Source of the DNA: Tretioscincus oriximinensis
Lineage: Eukaryota > Chordata > Lepidosauria > Squamata > Gymnophthalmidae
Length of the DNA: 64,000 bases
Assembly: GCA_022410635.1 (NCBI GenBank)
Contig: JAJVDF010000133.1
Location: 633,089-697,088, forward strand
Direction: 5' to 3'
In this document: positions 51,871 through 61,752 of the stretch, piece after piece
How positions within the stretch are numbered: position 1 is the stretch's first letter
How the letters are laid out: every line of letters starts with the position of its first letter
Notes under the pieces: model-generated
What the model saw: the letters and a program-made list of their open reading frames with translations, nothing else
Database searches by the model: none
Told to the model about the DNA's origin: nothing
Translations under genes and position numbers: made by a program

Positions 51871-54800
51871 CTGAGAAGAGGAGAAGCAAAGGGAGATCAG
51901 ATGGAGCCAAACAACACAGCATAACGAAATATTTGCATTTCAGCCCCTGGGACCCTTTCTCTCACTGGATCCCTGCAGANATCAAACAAGATCCTTGCCT
52001 GGAGNGACCGTTCGTTAGGAAGCCTTAACCGTGGGCTGCAACCCCTCCTCTAGGCAGGACTCNTTGAACCACCCCAGATAGAAGAACTCACCAACTCCAA
52101 TGGCAACCTGTTTTACTAGTTTATCACTCTGANGGCCAGAATGTTTTTCTTCTGATATCTAATCTAAATCTCGTTTCTTGCAATTTCATCCCATTGTTTT
52201 TTGTCCTTCCAATGAAAACAATGCTGAACTCTTTGACCTTCACTCAGGGAAATTGAGTTTGTCACTGAGTTTTAATCATGTTTTATATTATATATATTAT
52301 ATTGCATATTTTATATTTTATATATATATATTTAATTCAAAGGCCTGCTTTTAATTTGATATGGTCTGTTGACTAATCAATAAAGATTTTTGATTTGATT
52401 TGATTTGCCCTTCAGGTATTTGTAGGCAGTTATCAGGTCTCTCCTCCGTCTTCTCTTTTGCAGACTAAACATCCCCAGATCCTTGATCCGTTCCTCATAG
52501 GACATCATGGTTTCCGCTCACCACCCTTGTAACTCTTTTGAACCTGCTCCGGTTTCTCAACGNCCCTTTTAAATTGGGGTGCCCAGAAATGAACACAGAA
52601 TTCCAAGTGGGGTCTGACCAAAATACTGCAGAGGAACAATTAATTCAAAAGGTCGAGGTTCTATGCGCCTCTCAATATACCCCTGGATTGTATTTGCCTT
52701 TGTTGCAGCTGCCTCACCCTGGTGACTCATGTTCAGTCTGTGATCTCGAGTCGATCAGGCAGCTGATTAGGACAGGATCCAACCCCACTTGCAGCCTTTC
52801 AAAGAGGCAACTATCACCCCAGAAGAAAGAAAGGCATGTGGACTCGATTGTATTCAAACTGAATCTTTCTGGGGTTATTTTATATATACTAAAAAATTGT
52901 GATTTTCTTTTTTGTTCTCTTTAGCCAAGATGAGAAGAAGAAGAATCGTGTTTTTAGAGCCCGCTCGAGGGTCTCAGAGTACATTTTCATTCTCTCTTCC
53001 CCACCACGTTGTGGTGACGCCCACTTATCTACTCGCATATGCCTTTGCTTTCGGACAACTGGATCGGCTGAAGCTGAGGCCAGCAGAGGGCGCTCAACCC
53101 TCAAATGCCGATTTCTCTGTGGCAACACCAAAGCTGTTAACCCCTGCGCCACTATGCCTCAGATCTAAGGCAAAGCCATCCCAAGCCCTCCGTCTCTCAC
53201 CTGGGCCGCTGGGGTGGGCTTTTCCTCTTCTGTGGCTAAACGGCAGACGGGGCGGGACGTCTTGGCAGCCACCTGGGGGAACCAAACCTTCAGCATCCGT
53301 TCCACCTGTAGGAGGGTTCGCAGGTATCGCTCCCTGGGAAGGGAAGGGGAAGCGTCAGCCTGGGCACAAAGCTGCCTCTGGCCCCACCAGGGGTGTCCCT
53401 GGGAAGAAGCTGAAGCCTCTCAGCCCACCCCCATGTCCCCTGCAGGTGACTCACCCCATGGCTGGCTTCTGGAGGACTCCGATGATCCGCTGGATGCGGT
53501 CCATGGCCACACTTTGCTGGAAGCTGCTGAGGCCTGGAAGATAAGGAGGAAGAAGAAAATGGGTTGGCCTGGGGGGGACAAAGGACCCAGAGCAGCAGAA
53601 CACCAACATTACCACAAAAGCACCCCATTGGCAGGGAAGAAGAAGAAGAAGAACTGGGTCCTTATACCCCGCTTTTCTCACCTTTCAAAGGGACTCAAAG
53701 CGGCTTACAAGGATATATTTTGCCCGAAGGCTTCCATTCTATCTCCCCCACCAGGCTGTGGTGGTTCCCGTGTATCTACTTGCAGTCAGTTGCAATTTCT
53801 TGCAATTCATGCTTTCGAATAGCTGTGTTGGCTACAGGTACAGGCTAGTGGAAGGGGCTCAGCCCTCCCCACGTCCCACACAGGGCTTCGAAACTGGGTT
53901 GGCTGAAGCTAAGCCCATTAGAGGGAAGGAGGAATGGAGGGGAATGTGGACTTTATACCCCTTCTCACCCCAAAGGGCTCAGAGTGGCTCACAAGACTAC
54001 CTTTCACCCCAAGGCTTACATCTATTTTATCATCCCCACCATGTTGAGGTGGTACCTATTGTGGCGTCCTCCAATTTAGAGGTTTGTGTTTCTTTTATAA
54101 ACTTCCCAGATATCCCAGAGGGAGGGGGGAAGAGCAGGCCTGGGCAGGGGCGTGGCTTCCTGGTTCCCTGTGTGGGAGGGGGCGTGGCTGGAGGAGCCAG
54201 CCAATGGGGCCTCGAGTAGCCGGCTGGTCAGCATATAAAAGGGAAGCTGACCAGGGCTAGGGGCCTTTCTGTCGAGTAAGGCTTGTGGTGTAGCAAGTGG
54301 ACAGAGGGCTCCGCTTCTGATCTGCCTCAGAGGGAGGGGGGGAGGTGTACGGTGGCCTGGAGGAGTCAAAGATGAGGCTTGACTTGGGGCTGCAACAAAT
54401 AAATAGACATTGTGCCTGTCGCCTTAAGTTCTGGAAACAAAGGTTGTTCTTGCTTGGAGTTTGAGCTTGAGTCAGGCTTACTTTATAAAAGCCGAAGCTT
54501 TATTATTCTTATCTTTCTTTCTATTTCTTATTTGTTAACAATAAACTTGTTATTTGTTTCAATTCAAATATCTCTTTCTTTCTTTTATTTCTGTAACAAC
54601 ACTAAATAAGCAGCTACTGGTGGGGCTGGGAATAAAGCCCCATCACTGAGGTAAACGCAGAGGCCTTGTGTGGGCCTGAGGAGATTACTGTAGTTCCAAG
54701 CAGTTGTGGGTGCTGGATTGGGCAACAAGGAGGATATTGTGGCACCCCTAGCTGGGANGGTCATCTAATAGTGGGGCCCTCAGGTAGGGGTCGCCACACC

Positions 54801-57800
54801 TATTAATCTACTTGCAAATTTCTTTGCTTTCCAACAACTGGGTTGGCTGAAGCTAAGCTCATTAGAGGGAGCTCACCCACCTCTGTGGCCGACGTACGGG
54901 CCTTGGACTCTGATGTCTCTGATGAAACACCAAAGCTCTTAGCCGCTTGCACTACTCTAGGAGGGAGGAGGAGTAGAATACAGAATTCTGGGTGAAAAAA
55001 GGGATAGAGGGTTAGGTAGGAAGGAAGATAGGAAGAGAAGAAAGAAGGGAAAGAAGGGAAGGACTAAGGGAGGGAGGGGAAGCCGATTTCCCTGTTGCCA
55101 CTCTCTGCATTTCCAGTTTGTTGTTTGTACCTGGGCTCCCCCATTCTCCCCCATTCAGGATAGGAGGAGAAGCCTTTTCTCCCCTCATTTCCCTGCAGGA
55201 AACACCTGAACCTTAGGTAAAGGGGGCTCCCGCCCCTGCGGAGAACCATTCAGGGACAGACAGGGAGTCTTTTACAGCCACCAGCTGCCCACTAAGCCAA
55301 ATCCGGGTAAGGGGGATGATGATGAAGACCACACAGGTTCTTCTGCCTGCTCTGCTCACAGCCCTGTCACCAAAGCCACTCGGTAGCTGCTGCGAGTGGA
55401 GGGGGGCAGGCAGGCAGCCATCCAACTGAGCAGGATGAAAGCCGCCTCCTTCGCCTGGCTGCCAGGGAAGCACCGTGTGGCTTTGCCAGCAGTGGTTGGG
55501 GGCAGCTGGGGGAGGGTCTGCAGGGACCCTTAACTAGGCTGACCAGATGAACCCTTTGGGGGGGGGGGGATTTGGAAACCCGTTTTTGGGGTGNCTCCCG
55601 GATTGTTTTGAGGGGGAAAAAAATTGGAAAAAAAATCTTTTTAAAAAAAAAAAATCCTCAGAAAAAACTGGGAGGTGCCCCAAAACTAGGTTTTCAACAC
55701 ACACACTCCAAAAGGGGTCATCTGGTCAGACTACTTTAACCCTGGTGTGCCCCTTCTCCCCCTCTGGCAAAGGGCCACAGGACCCCACACACCTGCCCCC
55801 CTGCCCTGTATTGGGGGGAACAGCCTCACAAGTTTGGCTACCCCATAGACAAAGCGTTGAGCACCCCAGAGGCCGAAGGGCCAAGCAAAGGGCCAGGAAT
55901 AGCTCCCGCGCCTTGGCCGGAGTCCTTCCCAAAAGGAGGAACAGCTTTCCGCCCTTCCCAGAGGAGCTGCTCTTACATAACTCTCCCCTATTAAGTGCAA
56001 AGGGGAAAAGGAAAACACATTATGTAAACAGGCCTGGCTGCTCCTTGCCCGAGCCTCCCTCCTAGGGACCTGGCGGCGTTCTTGATTTTGCCTTCTCAAG
56101 AAACTCCAAAGCAACAAACCCTCTGAAGCTGTGGAGAGCAAGCAAAATCTCTCCGTTTCCCCACCCAGAGGGATGCCCCAACGGGTGTCAGGTATCCAGA
56201 AGGGACCCAAAGAGAGGGACACACCAGGCGGGCCCTGTGGGTGTGTAAGGGGTCTTCTATGCTCCAAATGGAGCCTTTGCATGTGGCCTTTCTAAACTCC
56301 ACAATAAGGGGCCACTGCTTGGTGGGCCACTGGGTGAGGTAAAAGCTGGACTAGATAGGCTCTGACCCCATTCAGTAGGGCTCCTCTTATGGATGGATGG
56401 AAGGAAGGAAGGAAAGAAAGAAAGAAGAAAGGAAGGAAGGAAGGAAATTTTGCCTTTTCCTTCTGCTTGAGATGCCCAGGGGCAGTTGGTGGGCCACTGA
56501 GTGAGACAAAAGCTGGACTAGATGGGCTCTGACCCCATTCAGTAGGGCTCCTCTTATGGATGGAAGGAAGGAAGGAAGGAAAGAAAGTAGAAAGGAAGTA
56601 TTGCCTTTTCCTTCTGCTTGAGATGCCCAGGGGCAGTTGGTGGGCCACTGAGTGAGACAAAAGGTGGACTAGATGGGGTCTGACACCATTCAGTAGGGCT
56701 CCTCTTATGGATGGATGGATGGAAGGAAGGAAAGAAAGAAGAAAGGAAGGAAATTTTGCCTTTTCCTTCTGCTTGAGATGCCCTGGGGCAGTTGGTGGGC
56801 CACTGCATGAGACAAAAGCTGGATTAGATGGGCTCTGACCCCATTCAGTAGGGCTCCTCTTATGGATGGATGGATGGATGGAAGGAAGGAAGGAAGGAAA
56901 GAAGGAAAGAAGGAAGTTTTGCCTTTTCCTTCTGCTTGAGATGCCCTGGGGAAATTTGTTAGCCACTGTGTGTGACAAAACGTTGGACTAGATGGGCTCT
57001 GACCCCATTCAGCAGAACTCTCCCTATAACCTGCCACCTGCATTCTAGTGCAGACCATTTGGTGCCTGCCATAGACTACACAGGCATGTGGATGGTCCAC
57101 TGGGTGAGATTTAGGTGGGCTGCATAAGCTTTTTACCTCGGTCAAAGCACCCCGTCCTCAAGCGGTGTAGAAGTTCTCTCAAGGGGCGGATGAAGCCCTG
57201 CAGTTCCAAGCACTGGAAAACAATTTGCAAAAAAAGTATTGTTAAAAAGTCCTCAACGAGGCAGAAGTCAGCTGCATGCTCAGGAGGCAAAGGCAGCAGC
57301 AGGAATAACAAACGTAGGTTACTGAGCAGCTGAAATAAATAAACACAAAGAATTGCACCTTCCATTTAGGGTGGGCATTAAAACAAAACCAGGCAGAGCA
57401 AGGCTGCTTTAATGACCGTTGACCTTGAATACTGCATATAATACTGCAGGCATTCCTGTTTTTTGTTTTATGCTCCTTAGTTGCATTTCTGCCTGCTTTT
57501 CAATGCTGTTTTTTCATAACGACAAGGGTTTATGTCAACAGTTTATGATACTCCTTACACAAACTGGTATTATGTAATTGGTTCCTTTCCTCCCCTTATT
57601 TTCCTTTTCCCTTTGTAAAGGTATATCCAGGGGGGAGTGACAGGGTACGTATCCCCTTTAGACCTGGTAGTCTCCCAGTTCGATTCCCCACTCTTCCTCC
57701 ACGAACGCCAGCTGGGTGAGCTTGGGCCAGTCACAGTTCTTTGAACTCTCTCAGCCCCACCTACTCCACAGGGTGTCTGTTGTGGAGAAAGCAACAAAAG

Positions 57801-60532
57801 CTACGTGCGCCACCCTTTGGTTGGCCGCCCTGAGACTGCCGGGTATAGGGCAGGATACAAGTACAAATAAATAAATAGATGTATATATTGTTGTATATTT
57901 AATGTACGTATTAATAAATTAAAGACTTGCAAAGGGACTCCGTGGCAGCAGGAAGTGACCTTTCTCCTGTCTTTGGAATCTGAAAGCAAGTGCTGTGAAT
58001 AATAAAGTAAAAACATGGATGCCCAGCAGCTTCATGAAGCTGACAGAAGAAGCAGCTGTTTCTGAGCTGGCAGCATGGCCTGCTGGGAAGTGTAGTGCGA
58101 GCAGCAGGCATTCACTTCTGCCCAGCCTGCATGGGGCCCTGTCCCGTGGACTACAGCTCCCAGCTTGCACCACCCTTTCGCCAATCTGTGCCCAGTCCCA
58201 GCCACTGAAACCAATCTGCTTACAGGGAGGTGGCTGGGGTCCGCCTTTGAACTTTTACCTCCTCAAAGCCTCTGCTACTGGTTCCTGGTGTTCTCACCTG
58301 CAATAGCAGGGAACATAAAAACCAGCAGAAACCTTCATGTTCATTTTTAGAGTGGCCATTTTTCAGATCTTTCTGCTTATAGGCATCAATTTCTTACGTC
58401 CAGCAGTTCGAATCCCTCTAACGGCACATTTTGCGGCTGTGAAACTGCTCCAATGGACACAAGACAACCCCATATGATGGGGTTGTATAAACATGCAGAG
58501 TTTCTGAAAAAGGTTTATAGGAAATGGAGGAAACAGGCTAAACCCATCTAAGGCCCTTATTCTAGGCTCTGCATCTTTGGAAGGAGCTTCGTCATCCACA
58601 TGTCAGTGTAGCAGGTGGAAGGAAGGCTAGAATAGTAGGCTGACCAGATGACCCCTTTTTTGGGCAGGGGGGGTTTTTTGAAAACCCGGTTTTGAGGTGC
58701 CTCCCGTTTTTTTCTGAGGAAAAAATAAATAAAAAAACAAAAAAAATGTTGAAAAAAAACTTTTTTGGGAAAAAAATTCCTCAGAAAAAACTGGGAGGCA
58801 CCCCAAAAACGGGTTTTGAACACATACCCCAAAAGGGGTTATCTGGTCAGCCTAGAATAAGAGATCTGCACAAACTGCTTCATCTTCATCTTCTTCATCA
58901 TCATCATGTATTTTTTTAAAAAGGCAAACAACCACAAACATTAAATCAAGACTTAGAATTTCCCTTCTCAAGGCAGATATCCACATTCAGAGGTTTTGAG
59001 GCTTTTTACCTTGGGCCAGTCACTTTTTTTTAGAACTCTCTCAGCCCCGCCTACTTCACAGGGTGTCTGATATGTAGAAAGCCACAAAAGCTATGTGCAC
59101 TTGGTGAAAAGGGCATTATTATTATTATTATTATTATTAATAATAATAATATCACTATTATTGTTAATAATAATATTACTATTATTAATTATTAATAATA
59201 ATGTTATTACTATTATTATTACTATTATTACTATTACTATTATTATTATTATTAATAATAATAATATCACTATTATTATTATTAATAATATTACTATTAT
59301 TAATTATTATTATTAATAATATTAATAATAATATTATTACTATTATTATTACTATTATTACTATTACTATTATTATTACTATTATTACTATTACTATTAT
59401 TATTACTATTATTATTATTATTACTATTACTATTATTATTATTATTACTATTATTATTATTATTATTAATATTAATATTATTATTCACACAGAGACTTAC
59501 AGCTATTCAATCCTCTCCACCATGTTGTGGTGGTACCCATTAATCCACTCCCAAATGCCTTTGTTTTCAACAGCTGGGTTGAATGAAACTGAGGTCCATA
59601 GAGGGCGCTCACCCCTTCCTATGGCAGACACTCATGGGCCTCAAATTCGATATCTCTGAAGCTCTTAACTGCTGCACCACCGTGCCTCTACGTCAGAGAA
59701 TCCACTTCTTGAATGCCCTTTGTCTTGCAGTGTTTATGAGAAACTGATTAACGTTTGGTCTATAAACATTCTTAATAAACTGGCTTCCAACTGGGGAGGT
59801 CTAGTCAAGTCCCNGATTCCCCTTTTCCATCAGCCACATTGTCTGAGCTGAAATGTATTTGTTAGGCTGCATAAAATANTAAGATAAATCCCCATAAGTC
59901 CCACTGATTCCTAAGGGGGGGGGGGAGTTTCCTACCCCCTCCGTTTTCCAATATGAAACAGGACCCACCTTCCGGGCAAAGAGGGAATCTCCCTCCGTCC
60001 AGCCGTGCGTCTGCTCTTGCGTTTCCGCTTCCTTGGTCCTCTGCCTTTTTAGTCCGTGCAGAGAACTTGGGACGGGGCCCTTGTGCGTCTGGCTCTCCCC
60101 TAGGGCGGCACTTTGGCGCTTACGCCCCCCACACGCTGCCCTCCGTGGGCTGACGTCCGTCCTGGACAGGTCTCTTTCCGGATCCAGCAGGCAGGGACAG
60201 TCTAAGGCTGGCGGGTAATGGCGGCAGGCGTCCGCTGGCGATCGGTGGGCTGCAGCCAACAGACCCAGGGGCTTCCACCCGTGGCGCTTATGCCGACAGC
60301 AGAGTAGCCTGGCGTTAGTCCGTTCCAATTCTGGGGTGAAGAGGTGGCTTTGCACCTCCGGGTGGGACAGCAGGGGCCTCGCTGCTTTCTCGGCCTCGCT
60401 CTCGCTGTCGGAGAGGAAAGGGCCGAAATTACTGCCAGGGGCTTCTTCTTCTTCCTCCTCCTCCTCCTCACTGGTGGTGCTTTCAATGGAACACAAAGAC
60501 TCACGGGAAGAGATGCTCTTGATGGACGCCAT
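51316..60532 (-). CDS. CIART: CIART (CHRONO), circadian-associated transcriptional repressor (all coding exons)
   Basis: Nuclear repressor of CLOCK-BMAL1 in the vertebrate circadian loop. Five coding exons (59,969-60,532; 57,137-57,212; 53,455-53,533; 53,201-53,333; 51,316-51,870) have GT/AG borders and join in frame to 468 codons plus stop; human is 385 aa as I recall. The family core is clear: EGDSLFARK, CLELQGFIRPLRELLHRL, LSSFQQSVAMDRIQRIIGVL, ERYLRTLLQVERMLKVWFPQ, then PPMNLTWIHTVPIPNPPM and YGVVIFLPNN. The extra length is mainly in the N-terminal exon, which has a nine-glutamate run, and in the proline-rich start of the last exon. Start chosen at 60,532 because an acceptor (CTCTGCAG) lies between it and an in-frame ATG at 60,592. 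Neighbour MRPS21 as in human. Confidence 0.95.
52040..52760 (-). mobile_element. CR1 LINE interrupted by an AT-rich insertion
   Basis: CR1 3' coding region in reverse (TGATATCTAATCTAAATCTC; TTGATCCGTTCCTCATAGG; GGTGCCCAGAAATGAACACA). Bases about 52,245-52,405 are a different AT-rich piece ending TTTGATTTGATTTGATTTG. Lies in the last CIART intron. Confidence 0.8.
52940..53166 (-). mobile_element. SINE of the second family (diverged)
   Basis: GTTTTTAGAGCCCGCTCGAG, TTCCCCACCACGTTGTGGTG, AACTGGATCGGCTGAAGCTG, GAGGGCGCTCAACCC; close to CIART exon 4. Confidence 0.65.
53201..53333 (-). CDS. CIART: CIART coding exon 4
   Basis: Acceptor CTTCCCAG, donor GTGAGA. Residues 240-284: GERYLRTLLQVERMLKVWFP, then a variable tail. 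Only 121 bases separate it from coding exon 3. Confidence 0.94.
53455..53533 (-). CDS. CIART: CIART coding exon 3
   Basis: Acceptor CTTCCAG, donor GTGAGT. Residues 214-239: GLSSFQQSVAMDRIQRIIGV then LQKPAM. Confidence 0.95.
53640..53893 (-). mobile_element. tRNA-Lys-like SINE lacking its head
   Basis: AGAAGAAGAAGAACTGGGTC start on the plus strand and the body as at 14,110 and 19,643; stops at CAGGGCTTCGAAAC, before the A-box. Confidence 0.85.
53925..54059 (-). mobile_element. SINE of the second family, left part (host of the LTR insertion)
   Basis: Reads CCCCTTCTCACCCCAAAGGG to GTTGAGGTGGTACCTAT; resumes after the LTR at 54,799 as CCTATTAATCTACTTGC and ends near 54,957 (CTCTTAGCCGCTTGCACTAC). 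Confidence 0.75.
54060..54798. mobile_element. Solo LTR of a retrotransposon (739 bp) with CCTAT target duplication
   Basis: Starts TGTGGCG and ends CGCCACA (TG...CA, perfect 7-bp inverted ends), flanked by CCTAT at 54,055-54,059 and 54,799-54,803. On the plus strand it shows GCCAATGG (about 54,200), a TATA box CATATAAAAG (about 54,232) and AATAAA motifs near 54,398 and 54,540, as expected for U3, R and U5. No internal coding region remains, so the element has been reduced by LTR-LTR recombination. Gypsy or endogenous-retrovirus origin cannot be decided. Confidence 0.92.
54799..54960 (-). mobile_element. SINE of the second family, right part after the LTR
   Basis: Continues the SINE interrupted at 54,059: CAACAACTGGGTTGGCTGAA, GAGGGAGCTCACCCACCTC. 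Confidence 0.75.
54961..55534 (-). other. CIART intron, no feature seen
   Basis: Purine-rich (GAAGG) at 55,000-55,080, otherwise unique sequence without conserved frames. Confidence 0.6.
55535..55733. repeat. Palindromic MITE-like element, copy 1
   Basis: Ends TAGGCTGACCAGATGA and TCATCTGGTCAGACTA; the whole element is a long imperfect inverted repeat centred on A/T runs (CTCCCGGATTG / CTGGGAGGTGCCCC). Confidence 0.85.
56300..57010. repeat. Five-copy tandem array of a 150-167 bp unit containing GGAA runs
   Basis: The landmark TCTGACCCCATTCAGTAGGG (or close variants) occurs near 56,361, 56,528, 56,678, 56,833 and 56,998. Between copies lie GGATGGAAGGAAGG-type runs and TTTTGCCTTTTCCTTCTGC. 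The unit is a CR1-like tail found singly elsewhere. Confidence 0.9.
57137..57212 (-). CDS. CIART: CIART coding exon 2
   Basis: Acceptor GTTTTCCAG, donor GTAAAA. Residues 189-213: CLELQGFIRPLRELLHRLR then TGCFDR, highly conserved. Lies between two palindromic elements (55,535 and 58,636). Confidence 0.95.
57440..58260 (-). repeat. Unclassified interspersed repeat, copy 5, split by a SINE
   Basis: TTGCATTTCTGCCTGCTTTT and TTCATAACGACAAGGGTTTA precede the SINE at 57,661-57,880; GCCCAGCAGCTTCATGAAGC, GGACTACAGCTCCCAGCTTG and ATCTGCTTACAGGGAGGTGG follow it. Confidence 0.65.
57661..57880 (+). mobile_element. tRNA-derived SINE, head truncated
   Basis: CCTGGTAGTCTCCCAGTTCG, GTGAGCTTGGGCCAGTCAC, GGGTATAGGGCAGGATACAA, tail GTACAAATAAATAAATAG. 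Confidence 0.88.
58636..58854. repeat. Palindromic MITE-like element, copy 2
   Basis: Ends TAGGCTGACCAGATGACCCC and GGGGTTATCTGGTCAGCCTA; inner arms TTTTTTCTGAGGAAAAA and TTCCTCAGAAAAAACTGGG are complementary. Same family as 55,535-55,733. Confidence 0.9.
59008..59100 (+). mobile_element. tRNA-derived SINE fragment
   Basis: TTGGGCCAGTCACTTTTTTT to GCTATGTGCAC; cut off by the ATT microsatellite. Confidence 0.7.
59116..59484. repeat. Complex (ATT)n/(AAT)n microsatellite, about 370 bp
   Basis: Blocks of ATT and AAT alternate, with regular ACT interruptions in the right half (TATTACTATTATTATTAC). Long frames read from it are artefacts. Confidence 0.97.
59485..59690 (-). mobile_element. SINE of the second family
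   Basis: CACCATGTTGTGGTGGTACC, CAACAGCTGGGTTGAATGAA, GAGGGCGCTCACCCCTTCC and CTTAACTGCTGCACCACC, whose complement is a tRNA-like head. Confidence 0.75.
59969..60532 (-). CDS. CIART: CIART coding exon 1
   Basis: 188 codons. MASIKSISSRESLCSIESTT, an E9 run, then NFGPFLSDSESEAEKAARP; basic and histidine-rich middle; ends GWTEGDSLFARK. Donor GTGGGT. The SDSE motif parallels SDSERED in human. Confidence 0.9.
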
Positions 60533-61034
60533 GGTGGACGCAGGGAGATCTGCAGAGCAATTAAGAGAGATTAAAGCCTGGTCAGAAAACATGGAAGCAA
60601 GCGGTGGTGCAGAGGCTCAGANCGACGACGTTTCAGCAGAGAGATCAGAGTTCGAGGCCTCGTGCGTCTGCGGAACGTAAGCTAGGAATTCACAGCACAT
60701 TCTGCTCTTTTGCACCTCCTCAATCCAGACAAACTGGAATAAAACAGGGGCGGGAACTTAGTTTGGCCCAGTTCTTCAGCACCGAAGGACGAAGAAAAAC
60801 CTGGACCCCCACGAGGGACCCCTTCGCCCCTCATCCCACACAAATGCCAGCACAGGCATGCGGAGTCCCACGCAGTCAGTTTGCACATTTATTTTTCAAA
60901 ATGACGCCTGCCCTGCCCTTTCTTTGGTAATCTCAGGGCTTGGCTTTCCAGAGCTAAGGATGCGGACTTCGAGAAGGCCAGGCTGTTTGGCCCTCCAACA
61001 AACAGGGATCCGGCCTAAATGCCACCACGCCCAC

Positions 61035-61035
<1 letters not shown>

Positions 61036-61066
<31 letters not shown>
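61036..61066. repeat. Homopolymer of 31 C
   Basis: Uninterrupted C run in CCACTC...CGATC; could form i-motif/G-quadruplex or be an assembly problem. Confidence 0.9.
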
Positions 61067-61067
<1 letters not shown>

Positions 61068-61204
61068 ATCAAAAACTGGCCAGATCCCTTTTGACCGCCT
61101 GGGACCCCCGGCTCCTTCAGCATGACTGGGGGCCTCATGCAGCCACACGGGTCAGGTAAATAGGCTGCTCTCCAGCAAAATCAGAGGGAGGTCCCAGGCA
61201 GGGC

Positions 61205-61470
61205 ATGTTTCAAAACAAAGGAACAAAGGAAGGAAGTGGGAAGAATAGAAAGATGGAAGGGAACGAAGGAAGGAAAAAATGGAAAGGGAGGAAGGGAAGC
61301 AATGGGAGGAAGGAAAGAAGGAAGGAAGGGAAGAGGGAGAAGAATAGACAGAAGGAAAGGAAGGAAAGAAGAAAGGAGAAAAGTGAGAAGAGCAGAGTGG
61401 GAGGAGGAAGGGGAGAAGGAAGGAAAGAAGGAAAGAAAGTTATGGGAAGAGAGAGAAATGTGAAATGCGT
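61205..61470. repeat. Polypurine tract (GGAA/GAAG-rich)
   Basis: About 265 bases almost entirely A and G on the plus strand, built from GGAAGGAAAG-like units. Confidence 0.9.
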
Positions 61471-61719
61471 GAGGAGGACAGAGTTACAGTCTCTCTTAAC
61501 CCTACCATTCCCAGAACAGAGATCAGAGGCTGTCATACACCCAAACGCACCCCTGCACTGTGAGCTGCCGGTCCTTGGGCGCCCGTATGTCTCCCGGGGC
61601 AAGGCAGACGCATGCCGGGCTCTGGTGTCGCACAGGCAACCTTCACGTGCGCCACCAGAGCGTCGCCCAGCAAACCACATTCAGCTGGAGGGTGCGCCTG
61701 CAGCAGAGGCACGTCTGCC

Positions 61720-61752
61720 ACAGCCTCAGCCACAGCCTCAGCCACACCCCCT
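61720..61752. repeat. CAGCCTCAGCCA tandem repeat
   Basis: CCACAGCCTCAG units (12 bp) repeated about 2.7 times. Confidence 0.75.

Noticed and set aside
56292..56978. 228-codon minus-strand frame.
   Set aside because: Runs through the five-copy tandem repeat with GGAA runs; no start context, no conserved protein.
59201..59659. Leucine/isoleucine-rich frame resembling a membrane protein, and an asparagine-rich frame opposite.
   Set aside because: Translation of the ATT microsatellite.
60533..60592. Earlier in-frame start for CIART at 60,592.
   Set aside because: A good splice acceptor (CTCTGCAG) lies between it and the start at 60,532; the extra residues are unlike CIART.
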